DNA of 64,000 nucleotides from Paenibacillus_AB sp036577625 (GTDB lineage Bacteria > Bacillota > Bacilli > Paenibacillales > NBRC-103111), in NCBI RefSeq assembly GCF_036577625.1, contig NZ_JARBDC010000001.1:62001-126000 (forward strand). Reading direction: 5' to 3'. The translations under genes and the position numbers were made by a program. Shown here piece by piece: positions 53,098 to 61,083 of this stretch. Below the pieces are notes generated by a model, which saw nothing but the letters and a program-made list of their open reading frames with translations, was not told where the DNA came from and ran no database searches. Numbering within the stretch: the stretch's first letter is position 1; each line of letters begins with the position of its first letter.

Positions 53098-53502
53098 TCA
53101 CGTCCGTTTCCCCTTGATCTGAATGGCGATGCTGCCGGACTGCACCGTGATCGATTCGATCTCGCCGGCGTCGAACACTTTGTCTACGCCCATGCGCCGG
53201 GTCGCAAGCTTTTGCTTGCCGATTTTAATGTACGGGCGGCGCAAAAAATACATGACCCCGAGCGCCAAGTACCCGATGACGGTAATCCAGTACAGCGTCT
53301 GCGTTTCGTACAGGGCGACGGAGACGATGGCGAAAAAAAGCGAACAGGCGACGAGCAGCGCCGGCAAAAACCAGCTTCTGCCTTTGAACACGTCCATCTG
53401 CTCCTCGGCAGAAACCGATATCGGCGCGTGCCCCGCCTTTTTCCGCTTCGCGTTTAGCTCCTTGCTGTTTTTGTAAACCATCCGTTCCCATTTGCGGGAC
53501 AT
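53098..53502 (-). CDS. Conserved two-helix membrane protein
   Basis: This 134-residue protein has a basic N-terminus (MSRKWERMVYKNSKELNAKR), two adjacent membrane helices (about 44-62 and 70-86) and a C-terminal beta-rich tail (KVFDAGEIESITVQ) like a small PH-type fold. I do not recognise a function. GGAGG lies 8 nt before the ATG; an open frame 20 codons upstream has no site. It lies 16 nt after ynzC and is likely co-transcribed. Confidence 0.72.
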   Translation of the reverse strand: MSRKWERMVYKNSKELNAKRKKAGHAPISVSAEEQMDVFKGRSWFLPALLVACSLFFAIVSVALYETQTLYWITVIGYLALGVMYFLRRPYIKIGKQKLATRRMGVDKVFDAGEIESITVQSGSIAIQIKGKRT

Positions 53503-53518
53503 TCCAAATCCTCCGTTC

Positions 53519-53725
53519 TTAATGAGGCTTTTTGGTCGAGCCGTCTTTGCTTTCGTCGTCAACCAGCTCGATCGAATCGAGCTGCGCCCGAAGCGACGTT
53601 TTAAACGCTTCGATATACTTTTTCCGCAAATCGTTGCGCTCTTCCAGCTCCTCGTCGGTCAACCCGACGGTGTTCGCTTTTTTGGCCAATTCGTTTATAC
53701 GCGCGATCATTTGTTCGGTAATCAT
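53519..53725 (-). CDS. ynzC: YnzC-like DUF896 protein
   Basis: This 68-residue helical hairpin protein has IARINELAKKANTVGLTDEE and RNDLRKKYIEAFK, the DUF896/YnzC signature. In B. subtilis ynzC lies in the SOS-regulated yneA-yneB-ynzC operon next to lexA. Here yneA is upstream on the same strand, but a terminator and a gap of 185 nt separate them, so SOS control may be lost or partial. The start follows AAGGAGG. Confidence 0.9.
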   Translation of the reverse strand: MITEQMIARINELAKKANTVGLTDEELEERNDLRKKYIEAFKTSLRAQLDSIELVDDESKDGSTKKPH

Positions 53726-53803
53726 CGGCGGCCTCCTTCTGTCGGTTATCTCCTACTTTGACATGGTTCGGAGCCGCTTGTCAAGGAACGCCGCCGGAAA
53801 CGG

Positions 53804-53832
53804 CCAAAAGCCCGGGAGCGCGCTCTCCGGGC
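53804..53832 (-). terminator. Terminator after yneA
   Basis: Minus strand GCCCGGAGAG-CGCG-CTCCCGGGC followed by TTTT. Confidence 0.8.
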
Positions 53833-53910
53833 GAATCTATGTAAGGGCGAATGCGTATTAGCCATCGGCGTTCCGACGGATCCCGGCACGGCGGGAAGCG
53901 GACGTGCGGC

Positions 53911-54324
53911 TTACGGCAGTTGCAGCACTTGGCCGGCTTGGATGGACGACGACGACAGTCCGTTCGCTTTTTTCAATTTCACGATGTAAGCCCGAATATC
54001 GTCGCCTTTCGAGACGCGCTGCTCGGAAATCGACCAAAGCGTATCCCCCGGCTTGACAACGACCGTATCGCGGACCGCCGGAATGCCGGCCGCCTGCACT
54101 TCGCCGTCTCCGGCGAAAGCGTGAACGAGGGCGCCGAGACCGAAGCAGCCGATCATCATGACCGCGGCGATCATCGCAAGACGGAGCTTGGCCGACGAAC
54201 GAGTCCGTTCGACGTCGCCGCTGCCCGCACTCGGCCGATGCGCCGAAGACGCCGGGGCGGCGGAAGAAGATGTATGAAAGCGGCCTTGATATTCGCTTGG
54301 TTTGTAATATGCGGAAGCGGACAT
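53911..54324 (-). CDS. yneA: YneA-like LysM cell-division suppressor
   Basis: This 137-residue protein has a cytoplasmic polar N-terminus, one membrane helix (about 48-68) and a C-terminal LysM domain (VVVKPGDTLWSISE to AGQVLQLP). YneA blocks septum maturation during the SOS response and sits divergently from lexA in Bacilli, as it does here. The start at 54324 follows GGGAGGAACG. Three LexA boxes lie in or next to its promoter. Confidence 0.88.
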   Translation of the reverse strand: MSASAYYKPSEYQGRFHTSSSAAPASSAHRPSAGSGDVERTRSSAKLRLAMIAAVMMIGCFGLGALVHAFAGDGEVQAAGIPAVRDTVVVKPGDTLWSISEQRVSKGDDIRAYIVKLKKANGLSSSSIQAGQVLQLP

Positions 54325-54338
54325 GGTATCGTTCCTCC

Positions 54339-54483
54339 CAAACATTTGTTCTGGTATCAGAATAACACGAACACATATTCGCGTCAACGATTTTCGAACG
54401 GATGTTCGCTATTTTTTTCGCCTTCTTTTTTGAAGCCATTCGGCCAAAAAAATCGAACTTATGTTTGTGCGAACTCGAGTTCT
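54339..54483. promoter_or_regulatory. Cluster of five LexA (SOS) boxes
   Basis: The consensus is CGAAC-N4-GTTCG. Box at 54339-54352: CAAACATTTGTTCT. Box at 54368-54381: CGAACACATATTCG. Box at 54395-54408: CGAACGGATGTTCG (perfect). Box at 54454-54467: CGAACTTATGTTTG. Box at 54470-54483: CGAACTCGAGTTCT. The first two flank or fill the yneA promoter spacer; the last two cover the lexA -35 and spacer. Confidence 0.9.
54359..54387 (-). promoter_or_regulatory. yneA promoter
   Basis: Minus strand TTGACG (54382-54387), a 17-nt spacer holding a LexA box, TATTCT (54359-54364). Confidence 0.8.
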
Positions 54484-54493
54484 GTGGTATAAT
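54465..54493 (+). promoter_or_regulatory. lexA promoter
   Basis: TTGTGC (54465-54470), a 17-nt spacer holding a LexA box, and TATAAT (54488-54493). Confidence 0.75.
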
Positions 54494-54529
54494 TTACCCA
54501 AATAACATGTCCGTACTGGAGTGATCATC

Positions 54530-55150
54530 GTGAGCAAGGTTTCCAATCGCCAACAAGCGATACTCGAATTTATTAAGAACGAAGTGCGCGATAAAGGCTA
54601 TCCTCCTTCCGTGCGGGAAATCGGCGAAGCCGTAGGGCTTGCGTCCAGCTCCACGGTGCACGGCCATCTGGACCGTCTCGAGCGGAAAGGCCTCATTCGC
54701 CGGGATCCGACGAAGCCGAGAGCGATCGAAGTGTTGGGCCACGACGACTCGTTGTCCGCATTCTCGTTCTCGATCGCGCGCGTCCCGCTGATCGGCAAAG
54801 TGACGGCGGGGATGCCGATTACGGCAACGGAAAACATCGAGGAATATTTTCCGCTCCCGAGCCACTTCGTCGGTGATCATAACGTGTTCATGCTGCGCGT
54901 CATCGGCGAGAGCATGATCGATGCGGGCATCCATCACAACGACTACGTCATCGTGAAGCAGCAGCCGACCGCCAGCAACGGCGATATCGTCGTTGCCATG
55001 ACCGAGGACGACGAGGCGACCGTCAAGACGTTTTACAAGGAACGCGACCATATTCGCCTCCAGCCGGAAAATCCGTCCATGGAGCCGATTCGCCTCCGCA
55101 ACGTAACGATCCTCGGCAAAGTGATCGGATTGTTCCGCGACATTCACTAA
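54530..55150 (+). CDS. lexA: SOS repressor LexA
   Basis: This 206-residue repressor has an N-terminal winged helix (YPPSVREIGEAVGLASSSTV) that binds the SOS box, the self-cleavage site Ala-Gly in KVTAGMPI, the catalytic Ser in VIGESMIDAGI and the Lys in ATVKTFYK. RecA filaments trigger the cleavage. The GTG at 54530 gives MSKVSNRQ, matching the family N-terminus and 8 nt after GGAG; a GTG three codons earlier is less likely. It is autoregulated through two boxes in its promoter. Confidence 0.97.
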   Translation: MSKVSNRQQAILEFIKNEVRDKGYPPSVREIGEAVGLASSSTVHGHLDRLERKGLIRRDPTKPRAIEVLGHDDSLSAFSFSIARVPLIGKVTAGMPITATENIEEYFPLPSHFVGDHNVFMLRVIGESMIDAGIHHNDYVIVKQQPTASNGDIVVAMTEDDEATVKTFYKERDHIRLQPENPSMEPIRLRNVTILGKVIGLFRDIH

Positions 55151-55171
55151 TATCGTCCACCCCTAACCAAG

Positions 55172-55207
55172 CAGCCTTCCGGCACAACCGCCGAAAGGCT
55201 GTTTTTT
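55172..55207 (+). terminator. Terminator after lexA
   Basis: CAGCCTTCCGGC pairs with GCCGAAAGGCTG (one mismatch), followed by six Ts. Confidence 0.9.
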
Positions 55208-55332
55208 CGTTCATTTCGTTCGGCAACCTTGAAACCAATTCCCGTTTGTTGTCGTCTATACAATAGGCAAAACCTGCCACATATTAGGAATGATGGCAGG
55301 AAACCCAAATATAAAGAATGGGAGGAGTTAGC

Positions 55333-56466
55333 TTGATTCGATTTGCCGCTGTACTGAAAACCGTCCGATTTCGCGTCTTCGCCTGGGTCGCCGTGTTGAT
55401 GGTGGCATCCGGAACTTTCGCCTATGCGGAATCGCCGACAAACGGCACTACGCCGCAGCCGAAGCTGTACATATCGGCGGACGGCGTGCACAACATCGCT
55501 TATAACGAACAAGGCGACGTTTGGTACTGGGGCGGTATGGGAGATTTTGAATTTCCGGACTGGAAGCTTCGCGACAATACTCCGATCCGGATGGGGACGA
55601 TGAAGCACATTGCGCAAGTGTCGTCCAACCTGTTTTTGAAAAAAGACGGAACGGTATGGACTTGGTCGGCCGGCCCGGCCCCGGTCGGCGGCTCCGACCG
55701 CCGCTTGCAGTTCCAAATCCAGGATCCCGTTCAACTCGATCTTGCCGATGTCGTCAAGGTGGCGGCGGGCGATTCGTTTCATTCCGCCGTCAAGAAGGAC
55801 GGCTCCGTCTGGGTATGGCGCCCCGTGCCGCACGGATACGGGGATACTCCCGTACAAATTCCCAATATTTCCGACGCGGCGGATATCGCCTTCGCCAATT
55901 GGTCCAGACAGTCCAAGCTGACGATCGTCGGGAAAGACGGCTCCGTTTGGACATGGGAAGGCGCAACGGCTTTCGGGGGCATCGCTCCGGTCAAGGCGAA
56001 GCGGGTGGACGGTTTGTCGGACGTGGCGAGCGTATTTGCCGGCGACGAATGCTTTTTTGCGATTCGGAAGGACGGCTCCGTTTGGGGCTGGGGAAGCAAT
56101 CTCCGCGGCCAGCTCGGACTGGACGAGCAAAAAATCGTCGAATCCCCGGTGAGGCTATCGGCGCTGGACGGCATGGTCGCCATCCAAGGCAGCTTCGACC
56201 GCTCGTTAGGCTTGAAAAAGGACGGCACGGTCTGGTCTTGGGGAATTACGCTCGACAAATTTCCGGAGTATGGCGCTAAAATCGATCCGAACCTGCATCA
56301 AGTGGCCGGATTGGACAACATAGCCGCGATCGCAAGCGGCGGGGCTCATCATTTGGCGATCCGAAGCGACGGCACCCTTTGGGCATGGGGTTCGAACGAA
56401 AACGGCCAATTGGGCGACGGCACATTCCGTTCGAGCGACAAGCCGATTCGGATCGACTTGAAATAA
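55333..56466 (+). CDS. Secreted RCC1-repeat protein
   Basis: This 377-residue protein has a signal peptide (cleavage near FAYA-ES) followed by six or seven RCC1-type blades. Each has the pattern KDGxVWxWG (DGTVWTWS, DGSVWVW, DGSVWTWE, DGSVWGWGSN, DGTVWSWG, DGTLWAWGSN), forming a beta-propeller. Such propellers bind proteins or ligands at the surface; the partner is unknown. The TTG at 55333 lies 5 nt after GGAGGAG; an ATG at 55318 would overlap that site. Confidence 0.82.
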   Translation: MIRFAAVLKTVRFRVFAWVAVLMVASGTFAYAESPTNGTTPQPKLYISADGVHNIAYNEQGDVWYWGGMGDFEFPDWKLRDNTPIRMGTMKHIAQVSSNLFLKKDGTVWTWSAGPAPVGGSDRRLQFQIQDPVQLDLADVVKVAAGDSFHSAVKKDGSVWVWRPVPHGYGDTPVQIPNISDAADIAFANWSRQSKLTIVGKDGSVWTWEGATAFGGIAPVKAKRVDGLSDVASVFAGDECFFAIRKDGSVWGWGSNLRGQLGLDEQKIVESPVRLSALDGMVAIQGSFDRSLGLKKDGTVWSWGITLDKFPEYGAKIDPNLHQVAGLDNIAAIASGGAHHLAIRSDGTLWAWGSNENGQLGDGTFRSSDKPIRIDLK

Positions 56467-56481
56467 GCGTCTTTTCTGCGA

Positions 56482-56534
56482 AAAAAAAGAGCCATGGACC
56501 GGTTCCGGCGTTTTGCCGGACCGGGTCCATGGCT
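56482..56534. terminator. Strong bidirectional terminator (RCC1 gene and glnA)
   Basis: AGCCATGGACC pairs with GGTCCATGGCT, with an inner CCGGC/GCCGG hairpin. Eight Ts follow on the minus strand, serving glnA. Confidence 0.93.
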
Positions 56535-56547
56535 TCTTTGCTTTTCC

Positions 56548-57885
56548 TTAATACAGCGTCAAATATTGATCGCGTTCCCATTGGTGAATTTGCGTGCGGT
56601 ACATGTCCCATTCAATTTCTTTCAGCTCCACGAAATGGGCCAGCGCATGGTCGCCGAGCGCATCGCAAATGATCTCGTCGTTCAGCAGCTCGACGAGCGC
56701 CTCGCGCAAATCGGCCGGCAAGCTCGGGATGCCCTGCTCTTCCCGCTCTTCCTCAGTCATCACGTAAATGTTGCGGTCGACCGGCGCCGGCAGCGGCGTC
56801 TTGTTCCGAATGCCGTCCAGCCCCGCCTTCAGCATGACGGCGAGCGCCAAATACGGGTTCGACGCCGGATCGGGATTGCGCACCTCGACGCGCGTGCTGA
56901 GGCCGCGCGAAGCTGGTATGCGGATCATCGGGCTGCGGTTGCTCGCCGACCAGGCAACGTAGCACGGCGCCTCGTAGCCGGGAACGAGCCGCTTGTACGA
57001 GTTCACGGTCGGATTCGTGATCGCCGCGAACGCGCGAGCGTGCTTCAGGACGCCCGCCATATAATGGCGAGCCGTCTCGCTGAGACCGAGCTTGTCGCTG
57101 TCGTCGAAAAACGCGTTCTCGTTTCCTTGGAACAGCGAAATATGGCAGTGCATCCCCGAACCGTTCACGCCGAACAGCGGCTTCGGCATAAACGTCGCAT
57201 GCAGCCCGTGCTGTCTCGCGATCGTCTTGACGACGAGCTTGAACGTTTGAATTTGGTCGGCCGCCTTGATCGCGTCCGCATATTTGAAGTCGATTTCGTG
57301 CTGGCCGGGAGCTACCTCATGGTGAGACGCTTCGATTTCGAAGCCCATTTCCTCGAGCGTCAGCACGATTTCGCGGCGGCAGTTTTCGCCAAGGTCGGTC
57401 GGAGCCAAGTCGAAGTAGCCGCCCTGGTCGTTCAGCTCCGTCGTCGGATTCCCCTTCTCGTCGGTTTTAAATAGGAAAAATTCCGGCTCTGGGCCGACGT
57501 TCATCGCCGAGTAGCCCATTTCTTCGGCTTCCTTCAACGCGCGCTTCAAAATGCCGCGGGGATCGCCCGGGAACGGACGCCCGTCCGGCAAATAAATGTC
57601 GCAAATGAGCCGCGCCACCCGATCCTCGGTCACCCACGGGAAAATGACCCATGTGTTCAGGTCGGGATACAAATACATATCGGATTCTTCGATCCGCACG
57701 TAGCCTTCGATGGAAGAGCCGTCGAACATCATTTTGTTGTCGAGCGCCTTTTCAAGCTGGCTGAGCGGAATTTCGACGTTTTTGATCGTACCGAGCAAAT
57801 CGGTGAATTGCAGTCGGATAAAGCGGACATTCTCTTCCTTCGCGATGCGCAAAATATCTTCCTTCGTATAGCTCGGTTGGGACAT
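56548..57885 (-). CDS. glnA: Glutamine synthetase type I-alpha
   Basis: This 445-residue enzyme makes glutamine from glutamate and ammonia with ATP. FDGSSIEGYVRIEESD, NVGPEPEFFLF, APGQHEIDFKYADAI, NGSGMHCHISLF and the ATP-site RIPASRG segments are present. The Tyr adenylylation loop of the beta type is absent, as in Gram-positive enzymes controlled by feedback inhibition and GlnR. AGGGAGGAG precedes the ATG. It is 20 nt downstream of glnR, in one operon. Confidence 0.97.
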   Translation of the reverse strand: MSQPSYTKEDILRIAKEENVRFIRLQFTDLLGTIKNVEIPLSQLEKALDNKMMFDGSSIEGYVRIEESDMYLYPDLNTWVIFPWVTEDRVARLICDIYLPDGRPFPGDPRGILKRALKEAEEMGYSAMNVGPEPEFFLFKTDEKGNPTTELNDQGGYFDLAPTDLGENCRREIVLTLEEMGFEIEASHHEVAPGQHEIDFKYADAIKAADQIQTFKLVVKTIARQHGLHATFMPKPLFGVNGSGMHCHISLFQGNENAFFDDSDKLGLSETARHYMAGVLKHARAFAAITNPTVNSYKRLVPGYEAPCYVAWSASNRSPMIRIPASRGLSTRVEVRNPDPASNPYLALAVMLKAGLDGIRNKTPLPAPVDRNIYVMTEEEREEQGIPSLPADLREALVELLNDEIICDALGDHALAHFVELKEIEWDMYRTQIHQWERDQYLTLY

Positions 57886-57905
57886 AAAAGGAACTCCTCC
57901 CTAAT

Positions 57906-58319
57906 TTACTGTTTATTGAAAAATCGGGATAACTCCCCTTGAATGAGGGATACTTTGCCCCGGCGTCCTCCGGTAAGAAGTTCCCTTTTCAGCATTTTGT
58001 GCAGCTGAACGTCGTCCAGCTCCTTGCGCCTCACTTCGGTCTGTTCGTTAATGACGGTCGCGTCCTCGGAATTTTTCGATACCGGATTGAGCACCTGCTT
58101 GATGCCAGCGATGTTGACGCCTTTTTCGATCAGCGCCTTGATCTGCAGCAGCCTCTCGACGTCGTTGAACGAAAACAGCCGCTGATTGCCGTTCGTTCGC
58201 GCCGGAACGATCAATTCGTGCTGCTCGTAATACCGAATTTGCCTTGCCGTCAGATCGGTCAGCTTCATGACGGTCCCTATCGAAAACAAGGCCATATTGC
58301 GGCGGATTTCGTCGCTCAC
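57906..58319 (-). CDS. glnR: Nitrogen regulator GlnR (MerR family)
   Basis: This 137-residue repressor has an N-terminal MerR winged helix (LFSIGTVMKLTDLTARQIRYYE) and a C-terminal tail (GELSRFF) that, in B. subtilis, senses feedback-inhibited glutamine synthetase. The start is GTG at 58319, which gives MSDEIRRN as in other GlnR proteins, 9 nt after GGAG; an ATG six codons upstream is less likely. A consensus GlnR box lies just before its promoter, giving autoregulation of glnRA. Confidence 0.95.
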   Translation of the reverse strand: MSDEIRRNMALFSIGTVMKLTDLTARQIRYYEQHELIVPARTNGNQRLFSFNDVERLLQIKALIEKGVNIAGIKQVLNPVSKNSEDATVINEQTEVRRKELDDVQLHKMLKRELLTGGRRGKVSLIQGELSRFFNKQ

Positions 58320-58352
58320 TTCACACCACTCCAACATGTAGAGGATACCTTA

Positions 58353-58402
58353 ATTGTACATATCGGACATAAACATGTCAATCCATGTAAGATTTAATCA
58401 CA
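58353..58402 (-). promoter_or_regulatory. glnRA promoter with GlnR box
   Basis: Minus strand TTGACA (58376-58381), a 17-nt spacer and TACAAT (58353-58358). Directly upstream, TGTAAGATTTAATCACA (58386-58402) fits TGTNA-N7-TNACA exactly. A second, weaker site may overlap the -35, as in B. subtilis. Confidence 0.9.
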
Positions 58403-59651
58403 GAAGTCCTTTGTCCATCATATTCGTCAGCGCCATGACGACACCCCATTTGACATGCGAATACGTCAGCCCGCCCTGCATATAGGCGATATACGGGGAA
58501 CGGATCGGCGCGTCGGCGGACAGCTCCAGGCTCCCCCCCTGAATGAACGTTCCCGCCGCCATAATGACCGGGTCCTCGTAGCCCGGCATCTCCCAAGGCT
58601 CCGGCACGACGTGCGCGTCGACGGCCGCCGCCTTTTGGATGCCCTGCACGAACGCGATCAGATGGTCCGCCGACGTAAAGCGGATCGCCTGAATGAGATC
58701 GCATCGTTCGTCCCGCCATCCCGGCCGCGTATCGAAGCCGAGAAGCTCGAACAGCGCGGCGGCGAAGACGCTGCCCTTCAGCGCCTGACCGACGAGATGG
58801 GGGGCAAGGAACAATCCTTGGAAAATGCCGCGCGTCGTCCCGAGCATCGCTCCGACCTCTCCCCCGATGCCCGGCGCCGTAAGCCGGAACGCGGCCAGCT
58901 CGACGAGATCGCTTCGGCCGACGATATAGCCGCCCGTTTGGGCCAATCCTCCGCCCGGGTTTTTGATCAAAGAACCGGCCATCAAATCGACGCCGACTTC
59001 GGTCGGCTCCGTCTCTTCCGTAAATTCGCCGTAGCAGTTGTCGACGAATACGATCGTCTCCGGCGCGAGCTCCTTCACGAACCGGACCATCCGCCCGATC
59101 TGCTCGACCGAGTACGAAGGTCGCAAGTCGTAGCCGCGCGACCGTTGAATGCCGACTACCTTCGGCGGTTGTTCCGCAATCGCAGCCCGAAGCTTGTCCC
59201 AATCCGGCATCCCGTCGTCCGCCAAAGCCAGCTCGTCGTAGCGGACGCCCCAGTCCTGCAGCGAGCCGGTTCCGTCTCCGGGCTTGCCGATCACTTTGTG
59301 CAGCGTATCGTACGGCTTGCCCGTGATGTACAATAAGCGGTCGCCCGGTCGGAGCACGCCGAACAAGGCGGTCCCGATCGTATGCGTGCCGGAAACGAAA
59401 TGCGGGCGAACGAGCCCCGCTTCGGCCCCGAACGCGTCGGCATAGACGAGATCGAGCACCTCGCGGCCCCGGTCGTTATAGCCGTAGCCGGTCGACCCTC
59501 CGAAATGATAGTCGCTCACTTTATGCTTCTGAAAGGCGGCGATCACCTTCCATTGATTGCGGTCCACCCGTCTGTCGATTTCGCTCAGCTTCGGCGCCGC
59601 CAAAGCTTCCGCTTGCTCCATGAGCCGGGCGATTTTATCCGGTACGTTCAT
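58398..59651 (-). CDS. ynbB: YnbB-like PLP enzyme (methionine gamma-lyase family)
   Basis: This 417-residue fold-type I PLP protein resembles YnbB, annotated as aluminium-resistance or methionine gamma-lyase family. The PLP Lys is in AGSLIKNPGGGLAQ, and GTHTIGTALFGVLRPGD and FVDNCYGEFTE form the rest of the site. The physiological substrate is not known. The start at 59651 follows GGGAGAGAG and lies 1 nt after the hflX stop. Its last bases include part of the GlnR box. The order hflX-ynbB-glnR-glnA matches B. subtilis. Confidence 0.9.
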   Translation of the reverse strand: MNVPDKIARLMEQAEALAAPKLSEIDRRVDRNQWKVIAAFQKHKVSDYHFGGSTGYGYNDRGREVLDLVYADAFGAEAGLVRPHFVSGTHTIGTALFGVLRPGDRLLYITGKPYDTLHKVIGKPGDGTGSLQDWGVRYDELALADDGMPDWDKLRAAIAEQPPKVVGIQRSRGYDLRPSYSVEQIGRMVRFVKELAPETIVFVDNCYGEFTEETEPTEVGVDLMAGSLIKNPGGGLAQTGGYIVGRSDLVELAAFRLTAPGIGGEVGAMLGTTRGIFQGLFLAPHLVGQALKGSVFAAALFELLGFDTRPGWRDERCDLIQAIRFTSADHLIAFVQGIQKAAAVDAHVVPEPWEMPGYEDPVIMAAGTFIQGGSLELSADAPIRSPYIAYMQGGLTYSHVKWGVVMALTNMMDKGLL

Positions 59652-59652
59652 C

Positions 59653-60969
59653 TTAATCGCTCTCTCCCTCGTGCTGTATCGCTTCGTTCGCCGCAAACGA
59701 TCGAAGCTTGTATCCTTGTTTGTCGAATTCGTTTTGCTTGACGCGCACGTCGAACCGGATCGTCTCTCCGTCCACCTGCTGATCGAGCACGTCGCCGACC
59801 CGGTAAACGAGCGAGATCAGGTCGCCCCGGTCGGCCGGAATGACGAAGCGCATCGATTCGCCCGTCAGCTTTTCCTGCACGGCCAGCTTCAGCGTTTCCA
59901 GATCGGCGTCCGAGAAGGCGGATATCCGGATCGAGTCCCCTTCGGCGTTCCACAGCTCGGCTTGACCGTCCGGCACGAGATCGGCTTTGCTCAACACCGT
60001 GATCGTCGGCGTGCCCCCGGCGCCGAGCTCCTGCAAAATGTCGACGACGACCCGGATATGCTGCTCGGCCATCTCGTTCGAGCCGTCCACCACATGTAAA
60101 ATGAGATCGGCCTCGCACACTTCCTCCAGCGTCGCCCGGAACGCCGCGACGAGATCATGCGGCAAATGCTGGATGAAGCCGACCGTGTCGGTCAGCACGA
60201 CTTCCTGACCGTTCGGCAGCCGCAGCGTGCGGGTCGTCGGGTCGAGCGTGGCGAACAGCTGATTTTCCGCGTACACGTTCGCTTGCGTCAGCCGATTCAG
60301 CAGCGTCGATTTGCCCGCATTCGTATAGCCGACGAGCGCGACCTGGAGCACGCCCGTTTTTTTTCTGCGCTCCCGGTGCAGAGCCCGATGGCGCTTCACC
60401 TCGTGCAAGGCGTGGCGCAGCTCGGTTATCCGATTGCGGATATGGCGGCGATCCGTTTCCAGCTTCGTCTCGCCCGGACCGCGCGTGCCGATGCCGCCTC
60501 CGAGACGCGACAAATTCACCCCGTGTCCGGACAGACGGGGGAGCAAGTAGCTGAGCTGGGCCAGCTCGACCTGCAGAAAGCCTTCCCGCGTTTTCGCCCG
60601 CTGCGCGAAAATATCGAGAATGAGCTGCGTTCGGTCGATGATTTTCAAATCGAGTGCACGCTCCAGATTGCGGACCTGCGCGCCGGACAGCTCTTGGTCG
60701 AATATCGCCGTATTGGCGCCGAGCCGCTCGGCGATTTCGCGGATTTCCTCGACCTTCCCTTTGCCGATAAACCATTTCGGATCGACCGACTCTCTCGTCT
60801 GCACCGACTCATGCAGCACCAGCACGCCCGCGCTTTCCGCGAGTCCGATCAATTCCTGGAGCGAATAGCGCACGGCTTCCTCGCCGGCTCTGTCGCTCTT
60901 CAATACCAAGCTGACGACGACGGCTTTATCCGAAATGCCGCCGCCGACCTCGTGCGTCGTTTGCTTCAT
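59653..60969 (-). CDS. hflX: GTPase HflX
   Basis: This 438-residue ribosome-associated GTPase helps rescue or split stalled ribosomes. The HflX N-domain (DPKWFIGKGKVEEI, LSRLGGGIGTRGPGET) precedes a G domain with G1 GYTNAGKST, G3 DTVGFIQHLP and G4 LSKAD. AAGGAG lies before the ATG. It heads the ynbB-glnR-glnA gene row. Confidence 0.95.
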   Translation of the reverse strand: MKQTTHEVGGGISDKAVVVSLVLKSDRAGEEAVRYSLQELIGLAESAGVLVLHESVQTRESVDPKWFIGKGKVEEIREIAERLGANTAIFDQELSGAQVRNLERALDLKIIDRTQLILDIFAQRAKTREGFLQVELAQLSYLLPRLSGHGVNLSRLGGGIGTRGPGETKLETDRRHIRNRITELRHALHEVKRHRALHRERRKKTGVLQVALVGYTNAGKSTLLNRLTQANVYAENQLFATLDPTTRTLRLPNGQEVVLTDTVGFIQHLPHDLVAAFRATLEEVCEADLILHVVDGSNEMAEQHIRVVVDILQELGAGGTPTITVLSKADLVPDGQAELWNAEGDSIRISAFSDADLETLKLAVQEKLTGESMRFVIPADRGDLISLVYRVGDVLDQQVDGETIRFDVRVKQNEFDKQGYKLRSFAANEAIQHEGESD

Positions 60970-61083
60970 GCGGGAACTCCTTTATCGCATCGGTACGTTA
61001 TGCGTACATACGGATCATTGTAACATATTTCCGGGATAAAGCAGTTCTATTATATCCAAACCCCGCCGTCCGCAAAATGGCCC

